DNA of 64,000 nt from DASXZH01 sp036502005. Its GTDB lineage: Bacteria; Armatimonadota; Fimbriimonadia; Fimbriimonadales; Fimbriimonadaceae. The notes beneath the pieces were generated by a model. It did no database searches. It had not been told where the DNA came from and worked only from the letters and a program-made list of their open reading frames with translations. Of the stretch, positions 1 to 8,691 are shown one piece after another. The stretch's first letter is position 1, and each line of letters starts with the position of its first letter. Position numbers and translations under genes: made by a program. The stretch is taken from assembly GCA_036502005.1 (NCBI GenBank), contig DASXZH010000021.1, positions 1 through 64,000 on the forward strand, given 5' to 3'.

Positions 1-416
1 TCCGTTCCGAGCGGGATAATGACGTCTTCGATGCGATTCATATTCTTCTGCTTCACCGTTTCCGCCGTGATTTCTCGGTACACAGGATCGAGGAGCTTCC
101 CCTTTTGATCGTACCGGTTGATCTTGATTAGTGTGCCAGCGCTTAGCACCTTAAGATAGGCGTCGCGGTAATGAGGATTCGAAGGCGGAAATATCATGGC
201 CACCCCCCGTTCCTTACCGTAGTCGCAGTTAATGAGACGAAAGGCTGGGAATAGTGCTGTTAGCTCCTGGGTTGGCAACACCGTCTTCGCTGCGGCGTCG
301 TACACGGCCTGGTCGATGGGAGTCGCAAAGACTCCGGTGGGATCGTGCGTGTCGAGTTGGGCAAGTGCAACTGTGCTTGCCATTGCGGCGAAAACGATAA
401 AAGGAAGCTTTTTCAA
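1..416 (-). CDS. Secreted hypothetical protein, 3' end off the window
   Basis: The reading frame is open from the left edge to a TTG codon at 416. The N-terminus starts MKKLPFIVFAAMAS, with a hydrophobic core and an ALAQ cleavage-like site near residue 20, which is a standard signal peptide. I chose the TTG because GAGGTG lies six bases upstream of it; the first ATG is 11 codons further in and would cut away most of the signal peptide. The mature part (DTHDPTGVFATPIDQAVYD and onward) matches no family I know. It is transcribed in the same direction as the secreted transglutaminase-like gene just upstream, so both may act outside the cytoplasm. At least 138 residues are present; the C-terminus lies beyond the window. 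Confidence 0.7.
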   Translation of the reverse strand, partial: MKKLPFIVFAAMASTVALAQLDTHDPTGVFATPIDQAVYDAAAKTVLPTQELTALFPAFRLINCDYGKERGVAMIFPPSNPHYRDAYLKVLSAGTLIKINRYDQKGKLLDPVYREITAETVKQKNMNRIEDVIIPLGT

Positions 417-476
417 ATAAACACCTCGATTAAGTTTTTACGGGCGAAATCATAGTCTTAAGAAACTGGATGGACC

Positions 477-1802
477 TCAACTGTGGCCGGTCACTTGCAA
501 GGTGTACGTGGTATTACACACCGGGTTTCCCGTGCCCCAACACCAAAAGAGTCCCTCTTCTAGGAAAGGGACCGTACTTCCATTGATCAGAAACTGACTC
601 CCTCGACTAATACAGACCCGGCTATTGAGATCCGGCATGATCATAAAGTAGAAGGCATATGATCCCTTAGATGCCGTTGAACAGAAACAACAGTCCTGGG
701 GTATCCAGCCGCCCTTGGGAGTATAGATTTCGGTCCAGCAGTGCCAACCGGTCGGGATCCATCCGTTCACTGGACGGGCCGGTATTCCAATGTGCCGCAG
801 GCAGGCGACATAGAGGCATGAATACCCGCCGCAATCGCCGACGCCATTCTTGAGCACGGTGACGGCGTCATCGGTAGCCGGAGTCACGTATCGGATTCGG
901 GCCGCAACCGCCTGAAATAGTTTTCGGGCGGCGGCAAGGGGTGTCATGGAAGTTTTATAGTTGGCAGGGAGTATCGTTGCGACGAACGCTGCTATTGATG
1001 GGTCATTGGCCTCACATTCATTGTCCGATGCTAAGTCCGGTGCAAAGCTTGAGTTTAGGGATGAAAGGTTCGCCCATGTGCAATCGACAAGGGACGAGTT
1101 TGCCCTAAAGTTTCCCTGTCTAACCGAAAACGTTTCTTTGGCCGTGTATGTGCCGACACCCGGACTCATGAATGTTGTCTCATAGGCTGGAGCGCCGAAC
1201 GGCGCGATAACTATGGGCACTGCACCGGCTGGAGGGGTCACCGAAAGCACCTCTTGGCATATCCCAGTGATGGGATGGCCAAGCACCATTTGAATCTCTG
1301 TAAGACGGGTTCCCAGAGGAACCGTGACTGACGCTGTTTCACTAGCCGTGATTTCTTGCGGGTCGTACCAGTTCGTAGGAATCGTGGGAGGAACGGGCAC
1401 AAAGCTCGAAGAAGCTGTATGCAGAAGCGTGGTGGTATCACCTGCGACGTTGGCTGGATCGAGTTGCACCTTAATCGGAATCGATCCATCAAGCGGCATC
1501 GTGAAGGTCACCCAGCCAGAGTGGGTTCCCGTGCCGCCGGTAAAGTTGGTCCAGGTGTAGCTATCGGGGCCCATTGTGAATAGAATCGAATAGGGCTTTG
1601 CTGGTGTTCCTGTGACGCTCCACTTAAGCAAGATCCCGTACGTATCCCCCAGGATTGGAGCTCCGGATATACCAGCCGCATTACACGGCGAGATCGACAT
1701 TACTTTGAGTGAGCACGAGGCAATACTCGATGCAGCTAGCGCTAACAAACAGCTTGCCCCTAAGCAAGTACGCGCAAACAACTTCAGCCGAGAATCAAAC
1801 AT
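477..1802 (-). CDS. Secreted transglutaminase-like protein
   Basis: A 441-residue protein with a signal peptide (hydrophobic run CLGASCLLALAASSIAS, then a Cys, so possibly a lipoprotein). The middle part looks like beta-rich Ig-like extracellular domains. The C-terminal third carries the transglutaminase-like (cysteine protease fold) triad: Cys in GDCGGYS, His in GWHCWTEIY and Asp in GWIPQDCC. Family knowledge suggests a peptidase or protein cross-linking role outside the cell; the substrate cannot be read from sequence. Many cysteines near the active site (QDCCFC) suggest disulfides in an exported protein. The other secreted gene lies 60 bases downstream on the same strand, so co-transcription is plausible. 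Confidence 0.75.
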   Translation of the reverse strand: MFDSRLKLFARTCLGASCLLALAASSIASCSLKVMSISPCNAAGISGAPILGDTYGILLKWSVTGTPAKPYSILFTMGPDSYTWTNFTGGTGTHSGWVTFTMPLDGSIPIKVQLDPANVAGDTTTLLHTASSSFVPVPPTIPTNWYDPQEITASETASVTVPLGTRLTEIQMVLGHPITGICQEVLSVTPPAGAVPIVIAPFGAPAYETTFMSPGVGTYTAKETFSVRQGNFRANSSLVDCTWANLSSLNSSFAPDLASDNECEANDPSIAAFVATILPANYKTSMTPLAAARKLFQAVAARIRYVTPATDDAVTVLKNGVGDCGGYSCLYVACLRHIGIPARPVNGWIPTGWHCWTEIYTPKGGWIPQDCCFCSTASKGSYAFYFMIMPDLNSRVCISRGSQFLINGSTVPFLEEGLFWCWGTGNPVCNTTYTLQVTGHS

Positions 1803-1850
1803 TGTTAAGTCCTTCGATGCGCCAGCAAGTGCTTGAGTGCCCCTATGTAC

Positions 1851-1885
1851 GCTTCTATTTTAGCTATCTGCTTCTATTATAGCTA
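1851..1885. promoter_or_regulatory. Two tandem 16-bp operator-like repeats
   Basis: GCTTCTATTTTAGCTA (1851-1866) and GCTTCTATTATAGCTA (1870-1885) differ at one base and are 19 bp apart, about two helical turns. They lie 25 bp before the HTH gene at 1910 and 49 bp before the divergent gene that starts at 1802. The second copy contains TATAAT on the minus strand. This is a likely binding site for the HTH protein, controlling both genes (inference). Confidence 0.5.
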
Positions 1886-1909
1886 AATGCTCTTTGCTAC
1901 GTTCAATGC

Positions 1910-2179
1910 ATGAGGAAAAAGGGCTCGCACCGCGCTGTTGATCTGCGCCCAGAGTACGAGCGCCTTGGTCGCTGGCTTAGAGCCTTACGGGAGAAGAATG
2001 GTATTAGCCAAAGAGCTCTCTCCATAAGGCTAGGAAAGCCAGTAGCGTATATTCATAAGGTGGAAATGGGGCGGCAGAGAATGGATCTCGTGGAGTTTGT
2101 AGACTTTGCGAAGCAGGTTGACTTCGAAAGCGCGACGCCTTTCTTAGAACTGTTCGATGCCATACGAACTAGTCTTTAA
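1910..2179 (+). CDS. XRE-family HTH regulator, 89 aa
   Basis: A single helix-turn-helix of the Cro/CI type. The region LGRWLRALREKNGISQRALS IRLGK (residues about 19-43) shows the usual helix, turn (GISQRALS) and recognition helix, followed by EMGRQRMDLVEFVDFAK. The protein is little more than this domain. It is preceded by a doubled 16-bp repeat, which fits an autoregulated repressor. It may control the divergent transglutaminase-like gene or the unknown gene 120 bp downstream. Small XRE proteins like this are common in mobile elements and toxin-antitoxin pairs; no toxin is recognisable next door. Confidence 0.8.
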   Translation: MRKKGSHRAVDLRPEYERLGRWLRALREKNGISQRALSIRLGKPVAYIHKVEMGRQRMDLVEFVDFAKQVDFESATPFLELFDAIRTSL

Positions 2180-2297
2180 GAAGAGGGATCCGGCTATTGT
2201 GCTCCAAGCTTCCATTACGTCGGTGATCACCAGCAACCGTATTTAAAATAAGTGAGGCGAACCAAGGCCGGGTCACGCCATGGGAAGAAGGCAGCAA

Positions 2298-3182
2298 ATG
2301 AATGACGCAGAAACATATTCAAATCATAAAATGCCGGATGAGTATGGATCACATGCCACTTTTGGGGAATTGGATAAGGCATTCCAGTTTTACGACATCC
2401 TTTCCAGCTCAGTGTTCGGATTTATTTCACGTACTCGGTTGCTGCTTGGAAACCTAGATTCTTACTTTTTCGATGCCCTTGCCGGAACTGTCGAATCGAC
2501 TAAATCAGTGCTGCTCACGGGCCGAATAGCCGATGCTTACACACTTCTGCGCCGTTTTCGTGAGACTACGCACCTGCAGGTCTACATAATGCTTCGCTTT
2601 CAGGAAGACAACGTTTTTGAAGACATTTTGAAACCCGAAATGAAGGATATAGATTTCGAGGAGTTCAGCGCAATGTTGGAACAGGCGCTAAAAAAGGGCA
2701 TATATGTAGAAGAGGTGGAAAAATGGCTGTCAGGACAAGAAAGTTTGCCTCCATCACGAATCTTTTCCCAAGTCATAGTAGAAGCTCCTGGATTGCAAGA
2801 ACTTAACCAGCTCTTTGATCGCGACCTATATAACCAGATATCTGAAAGGTGTAACGATCATGTCCACATCAACTTCTTTCGTAATCTGCGAGTTAACGTG
2901 GCGACCAGTGACTACCAATTCCACATTCGACTGCTTGAACAATTTCGGCAAGACTTCAAAGATTTATTAATCAAACACATTGCATACGTTTTCTACTTGA
3001 AGCCGGAATATATGATGTCTAGCGACCACATGGATTATCTAGAGTGCGGAATGACTCCGCCCGAGGATTCTGAGTATTGGGTGTCGCCTGTCGTTCAAGA
3101 AGTTTTTGATAGCGTCATTACGCCACGTTTTCCTGCGATAACCGACTTCATAAAGAAGAACACCGCAATGCACTTGGGTTAG
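2298..3182 (+). CDS. Hypothetical helical protein, 294 aa
   Basis: I do not recognise the family. The start at 2298 (MNDAETYSNHK) is favoured because GAAGAAGG lies just upstream; an in-frame ATG at 2280 has no ribosome-binding site. The protein is soluble, acidic and mostly helical by eye, with no signal peptide or membrane segment. Notable stretches are RIADAYTLLRRFRETTHLQ (about residues 75-95) and ERCNDHVHINFFRNLR (about 195-210), where a His-x-His pair sits next to conserved-looking aromatics. It follows the small HTH gene in the same direction, so the two may be functionally linked. It lies in an island with defence and plasmid genes, but no function can be assigned. Confidence 0.65.
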   Translation: MNDAETYSNHKMPDEYGSHATFGELDKAFQFYDILSSSVFGFISRTRLLLGNLDSYFFDALAGTVESTKSVLLTGRIADAYTLLRRFRETTHLQVYIMLRFQEDNVFEDILKPEMKDIDFEEFSAMLEQALKKGIYVEEVEKWLSGQESLPPSRIFSQVIVEAPGLQELNQLFDRDLYNQISERCNDHVHINFFRNLRVNVATSDYQFHIRLLEQFRQDFKDLLIKHIAYVFYLKPEYMMSSDHMDYLECGMTPPEDSEYWVSPVVQEVFDSVITPRFPAITDFIKKNTAMHLG

Positions 3183-3316
3183 TCGAGTCAGGACGTTCCA
3201 AACCAGCACTGTGAGCAAGGTTGTTTCTCTCCAGGGCAATTCAGAGTCAAGCGACGGGCCGTTGCACGAGTGCGTCTGGGCTTGTAGTGCCTGGAAGAAA
3301 AATCGATGCTTGACCA

Positions 3317-3589
3317 ATGCCAAACTGCTATCTTTGCGGAAAAGTCTTGCCCGAAAACGAATATCACCGCCGCCGCAAGGTGAAGACCGGTGAGTTTGAA
3401 CGACGCCGCTATCCGAATCCCAAAGTGAGCGCGGTCCAAGTTTCCTATGGAATGAGAATCGTCTGCGGCTCGTGTGCACGCCGATTGGATCGTGAGAAGG
3501 TTACCAAGATGTGGCTTGAGCACTTATCTGTCCTAGTGGCCCTGGTCATCCTCTTCATCGTGCTTCTAGTACAAAGGCTTTTCCAATAA
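3317..3589 (+). CDS. Small zinc-ribbon protein with C-terminal membrane helix
   Basis: A 90-residue protein with two CxxC pairs, CYLC near the start and CGSC around residue 50, separated by a basic linker (RRRKVKTGEFERRRYP). This looks like a zinc-binding treble-clef or ribbon. The last 25 residues (HLSVLVALVILFIVLLVQRLF) form one transmembrane helix ending three residues before the stop, so the protein is likely tail-anchored with the zinc domain in the cytoplasm. It is close to the hairpin shared with the convergent ardC-like gene. Function unknown. Confidence 0.6.
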   Translation: MPNCYLCGKVLPENEYHRRRKVKTGEFERRRYPNPKVSAVQVSYGMRIVCGSCARRLDREKVTKMWLEHLSVLVALVILFIVLLVQRLFQ

Positions 3590-3618
3590 AAAGGACCCTC
3601 TCGTTGGTTTGAGAGGGT
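3586..3618 (-). terminator. Terminator of the ardC-like gene
   Basis: ACCCTCTC (3595-3602) and GAGAGGGT (3611-3618) form a perfect 8-bp stem with an 8-base loop. On the minus strand it is followed by CCTTTTTATT, giving a rho-independent terminator for the gene ending at 3629. It may also stop the convergent gene ending at 3589. Confidence 0.75.
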
Positions 3619-3628
3619 AAGGATAGGT

Positions 3629-4501
3629 CTATGAAGCACGGTTGTAGTCGATACCTCGGATGTAGTCGGCTGCTTTTTGGGCCTGGGCGGCAGCAATAAC
3701 AACGGCTTTCCGGTCTGCTTTGAGAACATTCAGCCAACCCTGAATGTATGAAGCTGAGCCTTCAGTAAGCGTCGTATCCAGCCCGCAGATATTGGCGCAG
3801 AACGCGGAACCCATTTCGGCCACCAGTTCTTCTTTGCTGTACTCCCCAGAGCCAAAGCACACCTTTTCATTAACGGCTGGCCGATTAAGTCTCGTGACAT
3901 GGCCTGTGCTGTGGGTCAGTTCATGAAACAGGGTCCCGTGATAGGAATCGGCCGAATCGAAACGACCGATCTCCGGAATCTGGACAACGTCATCTGCAGG
4001 ACGATACCAAGCAGCGTTTCCTCCTTCGCGAATCGATGGCGGCGATGGCATTGACCGAACAAGCACCTCCGCCCGTTCGATTCGTTCGTGCGGCTGAAGA
4101 GGCTTTGGAACGTAGAGTTCCGCGATGCTTAGCCCCTCGCATTGTTCAACGTTAAATACTCTGAAATAGCGCAGAATTGGCACTCGCTTGCGACTCTGTT
4201 CTTCTTGGTTGTCCTCTGGCTTCGGTGGTTCCCACTGTTTCCAGAATACGATCATGGTGGATCGCTCTCCTGCTTTCACCCGGCCACCAAGTTCCTCGGC
4301 TTGCTTAAACGTGAGCCACCGATGGTCCGTGTAAGGCATGAGTCCGAGCAGAAAGACATTGATGCCGCGATATGCCTTCTTCGAAGTGGCATTTGTAGGC
4401 AGCGAAGAGATGGTGCTCCACGGCTTCTTCCAGGGCACTACTCCTCTGTTCAGCGCAGCAATGATCGTGCTCGTCACGGTTTCGTAGATGGTCTCGCTCA
4501 T
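3629..4501 (-). CDS. ArdC-like antirestriction protein
   Basis: This 290-residue protein has the two-part ArdC layout. The N-terminal ssDNA-binding domain (MSETIYETVTSTIIAAL, then PWKKPW and the KKAYRGINVFLL motif, residues about 1-130) is followed by a zincin-like metallopeptidase domain with HELTHSTGH (HExxH plus a downstream His) and EELVAEMGSAFC as the third-ligand helix. ArdC proteins are carried by plasmids and conjugative elements; they bind single-stranded DNA and protect incoming DNA from restriction. The frame continues 55 codons upstream, but 4501 is the natural start: it matches the family N-terminus and has AAAGGTG five bases before it. It faces away from the type I restriction operon about 1 kb further on. 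Confidence 0.85.
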   Translation of the reverse strand: MSETIYETVTSTIIAALNRGVVPWKKPWSTISSLPTNATSKKAYRGINVFLLGLMPYTDHRWLTFKQAEELGGRVKAGERSTMIVFWKQWEPPKPEDNQEEQSRKRVPILRYFRVFNVEQCEGLSIAELYVPKPLQPHERIERAEVLVRSMPSPPSIREGGNAAWYRPADDVVQIPEIGRFDSADSYHGTLFHELTHSTGHVTRLNRPAVNEKVCFGSGEYSKEELVAEMGSAFCANICGLDTTLTEGSASYIQGWLNVLKADRKAVVIAAAQAQKAADYIRGIDYNRAS

Positions 4502-4698
4502 GAACGCACCTTTGGCAGGTGCAAGCGAAACGTGTTGTAAAGGTGCATTTCTCGACCCCTCGATTTGGATTTGCGGGTTTCCGCTTGTCCCACCGTGGGT
4601 CATTAGCTGCTTTCGCGCGACTTCGTGCACATCTGTGCAAGCCATTTGGTGAGGGACGCGTTGCACGATTGACGCAGATTTTGTGAGCCCTAAGCTGC

Positions 4699-4723
4699 CT
4701 CCTCTTAGCTGGATTCAGAGGAG
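4699..4723. repeat. Short inverted repeat upstream of the DprA-like gene
   Basis: CTCCTCT (4699-4705) and AGAGGAG (4717-4723) form a 7-bp stem in the divergent intergenic region between the ardC-like gene and the gene at 4768. No T-run follows it. It could be a leader hairpin, an operator or a terminator without a tail. Confidence 0.35.
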
Positions 4724-4767
4724 TAGGGCATGCAGCCCTTTCCCCCTTGCACCTTAGGAGGTATCAA

Positions 4768-5379
4768 ATGAATTCAGCTGACACGTTGGTGACGCCAACG
4801 CTCAAAGCCTATGCGCGAAATTCCTCGCCCCTTACAAGAAGTAGCGGCGAAGCTCCGCCTCGAAGAACTGCGCCCTTTAACGAAGAGCCCGGCTTCCATT
4901 TTCCGGCACAGGTTTGGATGTACGGCAACGCCCGATTGTTGGATGGCGATCTTGCGTACGTTGAGCAGGCGCTTGGAGAGTCGGATCATGCGCCTGACGA
5001 ACTCAATGAGATTGAAAGGATTACTGAACAGCTCGTCTTGGCCGGAAAAGTGATCGTGACAGGGATTCACAATCCAGCTCACCAGCGAGTTGCCTTAGTG
5101 CCATTGCGCTGGGGAGCGCCGCGCATCATAGTCTTCTCGGGCGGCTTCGAACAGCATCTCGGCAATGACCTTAAGAATGAACCGTTTCGAGCAGCCCGAC
5201 TTTGGCGCTATCAGTGGGATGCTTCTACAGATCTGGCAATATCTCGCCGCGCTCCAGCAAAGCTACCGACCTACTCTCTATTTAATCCCACCATTGATCG
5301 CTTGATCGCTCGACTAGGTTCGAGTGACTATCCCGGTCTAAGGTGGACATGCAACAACGAAGTTCGCGTCTTAGCATAA
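4768..5379 (+). CDS. DprA/Smf-like Rossmann-fold protein
   Basis: A 203-residue protein starting at 4768, where AGGAGG lies six bases upstream. Residues about 50-160 read like a compact DprA/Smf-type nucleotide-binding fold: VWMYGNARLLD, then a helix, AGKVIVTGIHNPAHQRV, a helix and APRIIVFSGGF. This follows the order (V..GN..L / G..V.SG.H / .P.I.V....) of short DprA-like proteins found in mobile elements. Classical DprA loads RecA on incoming ssDNA; short relatives are of unknown role. The first 45 residues look disordered. It ends with a clear terminator and stands alone between ardC-like and hsdM. The family call is my reading of the pattern, not a search result. Confidence 0.5.
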   Translation: MNSADTLVTPTLKAYARNSSPLTRSSGEAPPRRTAPFNEEPGFHFPAQVWMYGNARLLDGDLAYVEQALGESDHAPDELNEIERITEQLVLAGKVIVTGIHNPAHQRVALVPLRWGAPRIIVFSGGFEQHLGNDLKNEPFRAARLWRYQWDASTDLAISRRAPAKLPTYSLFNPTIDRLIARLGSSDYPGLRWTCNNEVRVLA

Positions 5380-5384
5380 ACTCC

Positions 5385-5410
5385 AGCAGTCTCAAATGAG
5401 ACTGCTTTTT
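5385..5410 (+). terminator. Rho-independent terminator
   Basis: AGCAGTCTC (5385-5393), loop AAAT, GAGACTGCT (5398-5406), then TTTT. It lies five bases after the stop of the DprA-like gene and separates it from the hsd operon. Confidence 0.85.
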
Positions 5411-5506
5411 ATGCGGGCTGTGGGTTCTAGCCTGTTTAAACGCTTCCTGCTAGATTGGATACAACTTCAGTAGTGGTCATGGCTGCACGCAAGTAAACTT
5501 ACGCCA

Positions 5507-7564
5507 ATGGCGCAACTGGAAAACATCGAAGCAATAGAACGAAGGCTGTGGGGCGCAGCCGATCAGCTTCGAGCAAATTCGAATTTAGCCAGCAACGAAT
5601 ACTTTATGCCCGTCATGGGCTTGATTTTCTTGCGCCATGCCTACAGCCGTTACCTTTCGGTTAAACCAGAGATAGAGGCCAAGCTTCCTTCTCGTCATGG
5701 AGTTCCCAGTCCGCTCACAAAGGAACACTTCTCTGAGCGGTCAGCGATCTTCCTACGGCCCGCAGCTCAATTCGACTACCTAGTTGAAAACGCGGGGAAC
5801 GCTAAGCTCCCCGAAATGGTCATCGCTGCAATGGAATCCATCGAAGCCGATTACAAGACTCTCGAGGGGGTTCTGCCGAAGCAGGAATATCAAGAACTTG
5901 ACTATATCGTTCTCGGAGAATTGATCCGTAAGTTGAATCCAGACGAACTGAAGAAAGCCGATGGCGACATTTTTGGGCGGATCTATGAATATTTCTTAAC
6001 TCAGTTCGCTGACCAGGGCGCCCATGACGGCGGCGAGTTTTTTACGCCGATCTCTCTTGTAGGATTTATCGCCAATGTGCTGGAGCCCGATGGCGGCATT
6101 GTTGCAGATCCGGCATGCGGCTCAGGCGGCATGTTCGTTCAATCTGCACACATTGTTGAACGCAAGCACCTCAATCCTTCAGAACGACTCACTTTCCGAG
6201 GCTACGAGAAGAACAAAACCACGGCCAACCTCGCGAAGATGAATCTTGCCGTCCATGGTCTCGAAGGTTCGATTTCCAGTGGCAACGATGCGAACACCTA
6301 TTACAACGACGGCCAAAACCTCCTCCACGCTTGTGACTACGTTATGGCAAATCCGCCGTTCAATGTGGACGAAGTCGATGCGGAAAAGGTTAAAAATGAC
6401 CCTCGTCTTCCTTTCGGGCTGCCTGGGGTGAACAAGCAAGGCAAAGTTAGCAACGCTAACTACCTCTGGATTCAATACTTTTACAGTTTCCTCAATGAGC
6501 ATGGGAAGGCCGGGTTTGTCATGTCTTCTCAAGCGAGTAGCGCCGGACGTGATGAGGCGAAAGTTCGTCAACGCCTGATCGAATCTGGCCATGTGGACAT
6601 GATGGTAGCTATCAGGTCCGGGTTCTTTTACACTCGGACGGTTCCTTGCGAACTCTGGTTTCTGAACAAAGCCAAGCCAGAAGAGTATAAGGACAAGGTG
6701 CTTATGTTGGACGCTCGCAACGTCCACCGCCGTGTGACGCGGAAGATTTACGACTTCTCGCCGGAGCAACTCCAGAGCCTCTTGAGTATCGTTTGGCTGT
6801 ACCGCGGCGAATCGGAACGGTTTTGGAACACCGTAGAGGGGTGGCTGAGACAATCCGTCGAGGAGGCCATCATTGCACTAAGTAACAAATGCATCCCGGA
6901 GTTCGGAGCTGCCATCGGTGCGATTCAGAACCAGATCGAGGCGTTCTATCGAAGTCAGTCCGAAACAGCCTCGTGGAAGGATTTTCTGGGGAGTCAAGAA
7001 GATCTAGTCCACGGGACGCACGCGCTCGCCGATTCCGCCCGCGCCATTTCGCGCGTCACTCGGGAGTCAGAACCCCAAGTGGTGCAGGTCGCGGAAGCTT
7101 GCCGCGAGTTGGTCAAAGCGATTGATCATTCAGCGAAGCTTGTTAACCGCCTGATCGATACCGCTGAGAAGGAAATGGCCGCAAAGGAGAATGATCTTTG
7201 GGATAACCGTGAAATCGGCAAGCTGAAAAAAGTGTTGGAACAGAAGCGAGGTGCGGCAGTCGATCAACTGAAATTGGTGCGCTACTTCCATCGTCAAGCT
7301 CATTGGCTGTTAGAGCGGTTCCCAGAGGGCGAACTGCATGACGTGGAGGGTCTGGTCAAGCTCGTAGATCGGGCGGAACTAGAGAAGAACGACTGGTCTC
7401 TCACGCCAGGACGTTATGTCGGCATCGCGGTTGAGATTGAAGACGAGGAGTTTGACTTTGAGGACGCTTTGCGTGCCATCCACGAAGAATTGCAAGGATT
7501 GAACGATGAGGCGGTCGAGCTTGCCGCAAACATATCGAGGACACTTGAGGAGGTGCTAGGATGA
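5507..7564 (+). CDS. hsdM: Type I restriction-modification methyltransferase subunit HsdM
   Basis: This subunit methylates adenine at N6 and, with HsdS, forms the modification enzyme. The N-terminal HsdM helical domain (residues about 5-150) is followed by the N6-adenine methyltransferase domain, with the SAM motif DPACGSGG (about 201-208) and the catalytic NPPF (about 282-285). At 685 residues it is longer than the usual ~500. The extra C-terminal 200 residues (from about 480) are charged, helical and coiled-coil-like (KKVLEQKRGA, DEEFDFEDAL) and probably help assemble the complex. Its stop overlaps the hsdS start by four bases (ATGA), so the two are translationally coupled. Confidence 0.95.
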   Translation: MAQLENIEAIERRLWGAADQLRANSNLASNEYFMPVMGLIFLRHAYSRYLSVKPEIEAKLPSRHGVPSPLTKEHFSERSAIFLRPAAQFDYLVENAGNAKLPEMVIAAMESIEADYKTLEGVLPKQEYQELDYIVLGELIRKLNPDELKKADGDIFGRIYEYFLTQFADQGAHDGGEFFTPISLVGFIANVLEPDGGIVADPACGSGGMFVQSAHIVERKHLNPSERLTFRGYEKNKTTANLAKMNLAVHGLEGSISSGNDANTYYNDGQNLLHACDYVMANPPFNVDEVDAEKVKNDPRLPFGLPGVNKQGKVSNANYLWIQYFYSFLNEHGKAGFVMSSQASSAGRDEAKVRQRLIESGHVDMMVAIRSGFFYTRTVPCELWFLNKAKPEEYKDKVLMLDARNVHRRVTRKIYDFSPEQLQSLLSIVWLYRGESERFWNTVEGWLRQSVEEAIIALSNKCIPEFGAAIGAIQNQIEAFYRSQSETASWKDFLGSQEDLVHGTHALADSARAISRVTRESEPQVVQVAEACRELVKAIDHSAKLVNRLIDTAEKEMAAKENDLWDNREIGKLKKVLEQKRGAAVDQLKLVRYFHRQAHWLLERFPEGELHDVEGLVKLVDRAELEKNDWSLTPGRYVGIAVEIEDEEFDFEDALRAIHEELQGLNDEAVELAANISRTLEEVLG

Positions 7565-8691
7565 CAGCGACTCCGGTTACATTGAATGATGTCTGCCTCT
7601 TCATCGAGGATTGTCTCCACGCAACGGCGCCAACGCAGGAAGATGGATTTCCTCTGATACGGACCCCAAACGTTGGGAAAGGCCGATTGATCTTGGAGGA
7701 TGTCTATAGGATTTCTCAGGAAACGTACGACAAGTGGACACGAAGGGCACGGCCTGAGCCTGATGACCTGATCCTTGCCCGTGAAGCCCCTGCCGGGAAT
7801 GTCGCCTTAATCACGGAGGGACAAGAAGTCGCCCTGGGTCAGCGGACTGTTCACCTGAGACCTGATAGAGTCCAAGTTGATCCAACATATCTGTGCTACT
7901 ACTTGCTAACGCCCCGAATGCAGGGGGCTCTTTTGGCAGGCGAAACAGGAGCGACGGCAAAACATGTAAACATGAAGGATATTCGCCGTTTGGTGCTCCG
8001 AAGTCTGCATGATCGGGACTCTCAGACCCGAATCGCCGTGGCGATCACGGGATTTGATGGACTGATCGAAAACAATCGGCGGCGAATCAAATTGTTGGAA
8101 GAAGCAGCGCGCCTAATCTATCGCGAGTGGTTCGTCCATCTCCGCTTCCCAGGTCACGCACTCGCAAAGGTCAATAACGGGCTGCCTGAGGGATGGGAAC
8201 GTGTCGAGATCGGAAATGTTTCGCCCTTCAGTTACGGCAAGGGAGTGCGGGAGCATGAGCGCATCCCCGGTAATGTACCTGTTGTCAGCTCGTCGGGGCG
8301 CATGGCAACACATAACAAAGCGCTAGTTCAGGGCCCTGGGCTGGTTATAGGACGCAAAGGAAACGTCGGCACAGTTCATTTGATCCTGCCAGATTTTTGG
8401 CCAACGGACACAGCATTTTATGTTTCGGGCATTGCCGACATTGGCTACCTCTACCACGCCTTTCAAAGTGCGGGATTCGTTAACACTGATGTCGCTGTTC
8501 CGGGTCTGAACCGTGATTTTGCTCACAGTCGGAAGATTGTATGGCCCACCAAAGAACTGCGAAAGCAGTTCTCCGAAATGGTGATGTCGCATGCTGCAAT
8601 GCAGTTCACTCTGGAGCGTGCCAGTGCAAAGTTAGAATCAGCTCGGGATCTGCTATTGCCTCGTCTGATGTCGGGAGAAATCGTAGTATGA
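7561..8691 (+). CDS. hsdS: Type I restriction specificity subunit HsdS
   Basis: HsdS reads the two half-sites of the bipartite target. The protein (376 aa) has two target-recognition domains in tandem, residues about 5-150 and 200-340. Each is followed by the conserved helical spacer: QTRIAVAITGFDGLIENNRRRIKLLEE after the first, and FSEMVMSHAAMQFTLERASAKLESARDLLLPRLMSGEI (split here for description) after the second. The closing LLPRLMSGEI is the family hallmark. Start and stop overlap hsdM and hsdR by four bases each. The recognised sequence cannot be predicted from sequence alone. Confidence 0.95.
   Translation: MTATPVTLNDVCLFIEDCLHATAPTQEDGFPLIRTPNVGKGRLILEDVYRISQETYDKWTRRARPEPDDLILAREAPAGNVALITEGQEVALGQRTVHLRPDRVQVDPTYLCYYLLTPRMQGALLAGETGATAKHVNMKDIRRLVLRSLHDRDSQTRIAVAITGFDGLIENNRRRIKLLEEAARLIYREWFVHLRFPGHALAKVNNGLPEGWERVEIGNVSPFSYGKGVREHERIPGNVPVVSSSGRMATHNKALVQGPGLVIGRKGNVGTVHLILPDFWPTDTAFYVSGIADIGYLYHAFQSAGFVNTDVAVPGLNRDFAHSRKIVWPTKELRKQFSEMVMSHAAMQFTLERASAKLESARDLLLPRLMSGEIVV

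Noticed and set aside
6179..6853. Long open frame on the minus strand inside hsdM
   Set aside because: It is the antisense shadow of a well-supported methyltransferase gene, with no ribosome-binding site or protein-like pattern.
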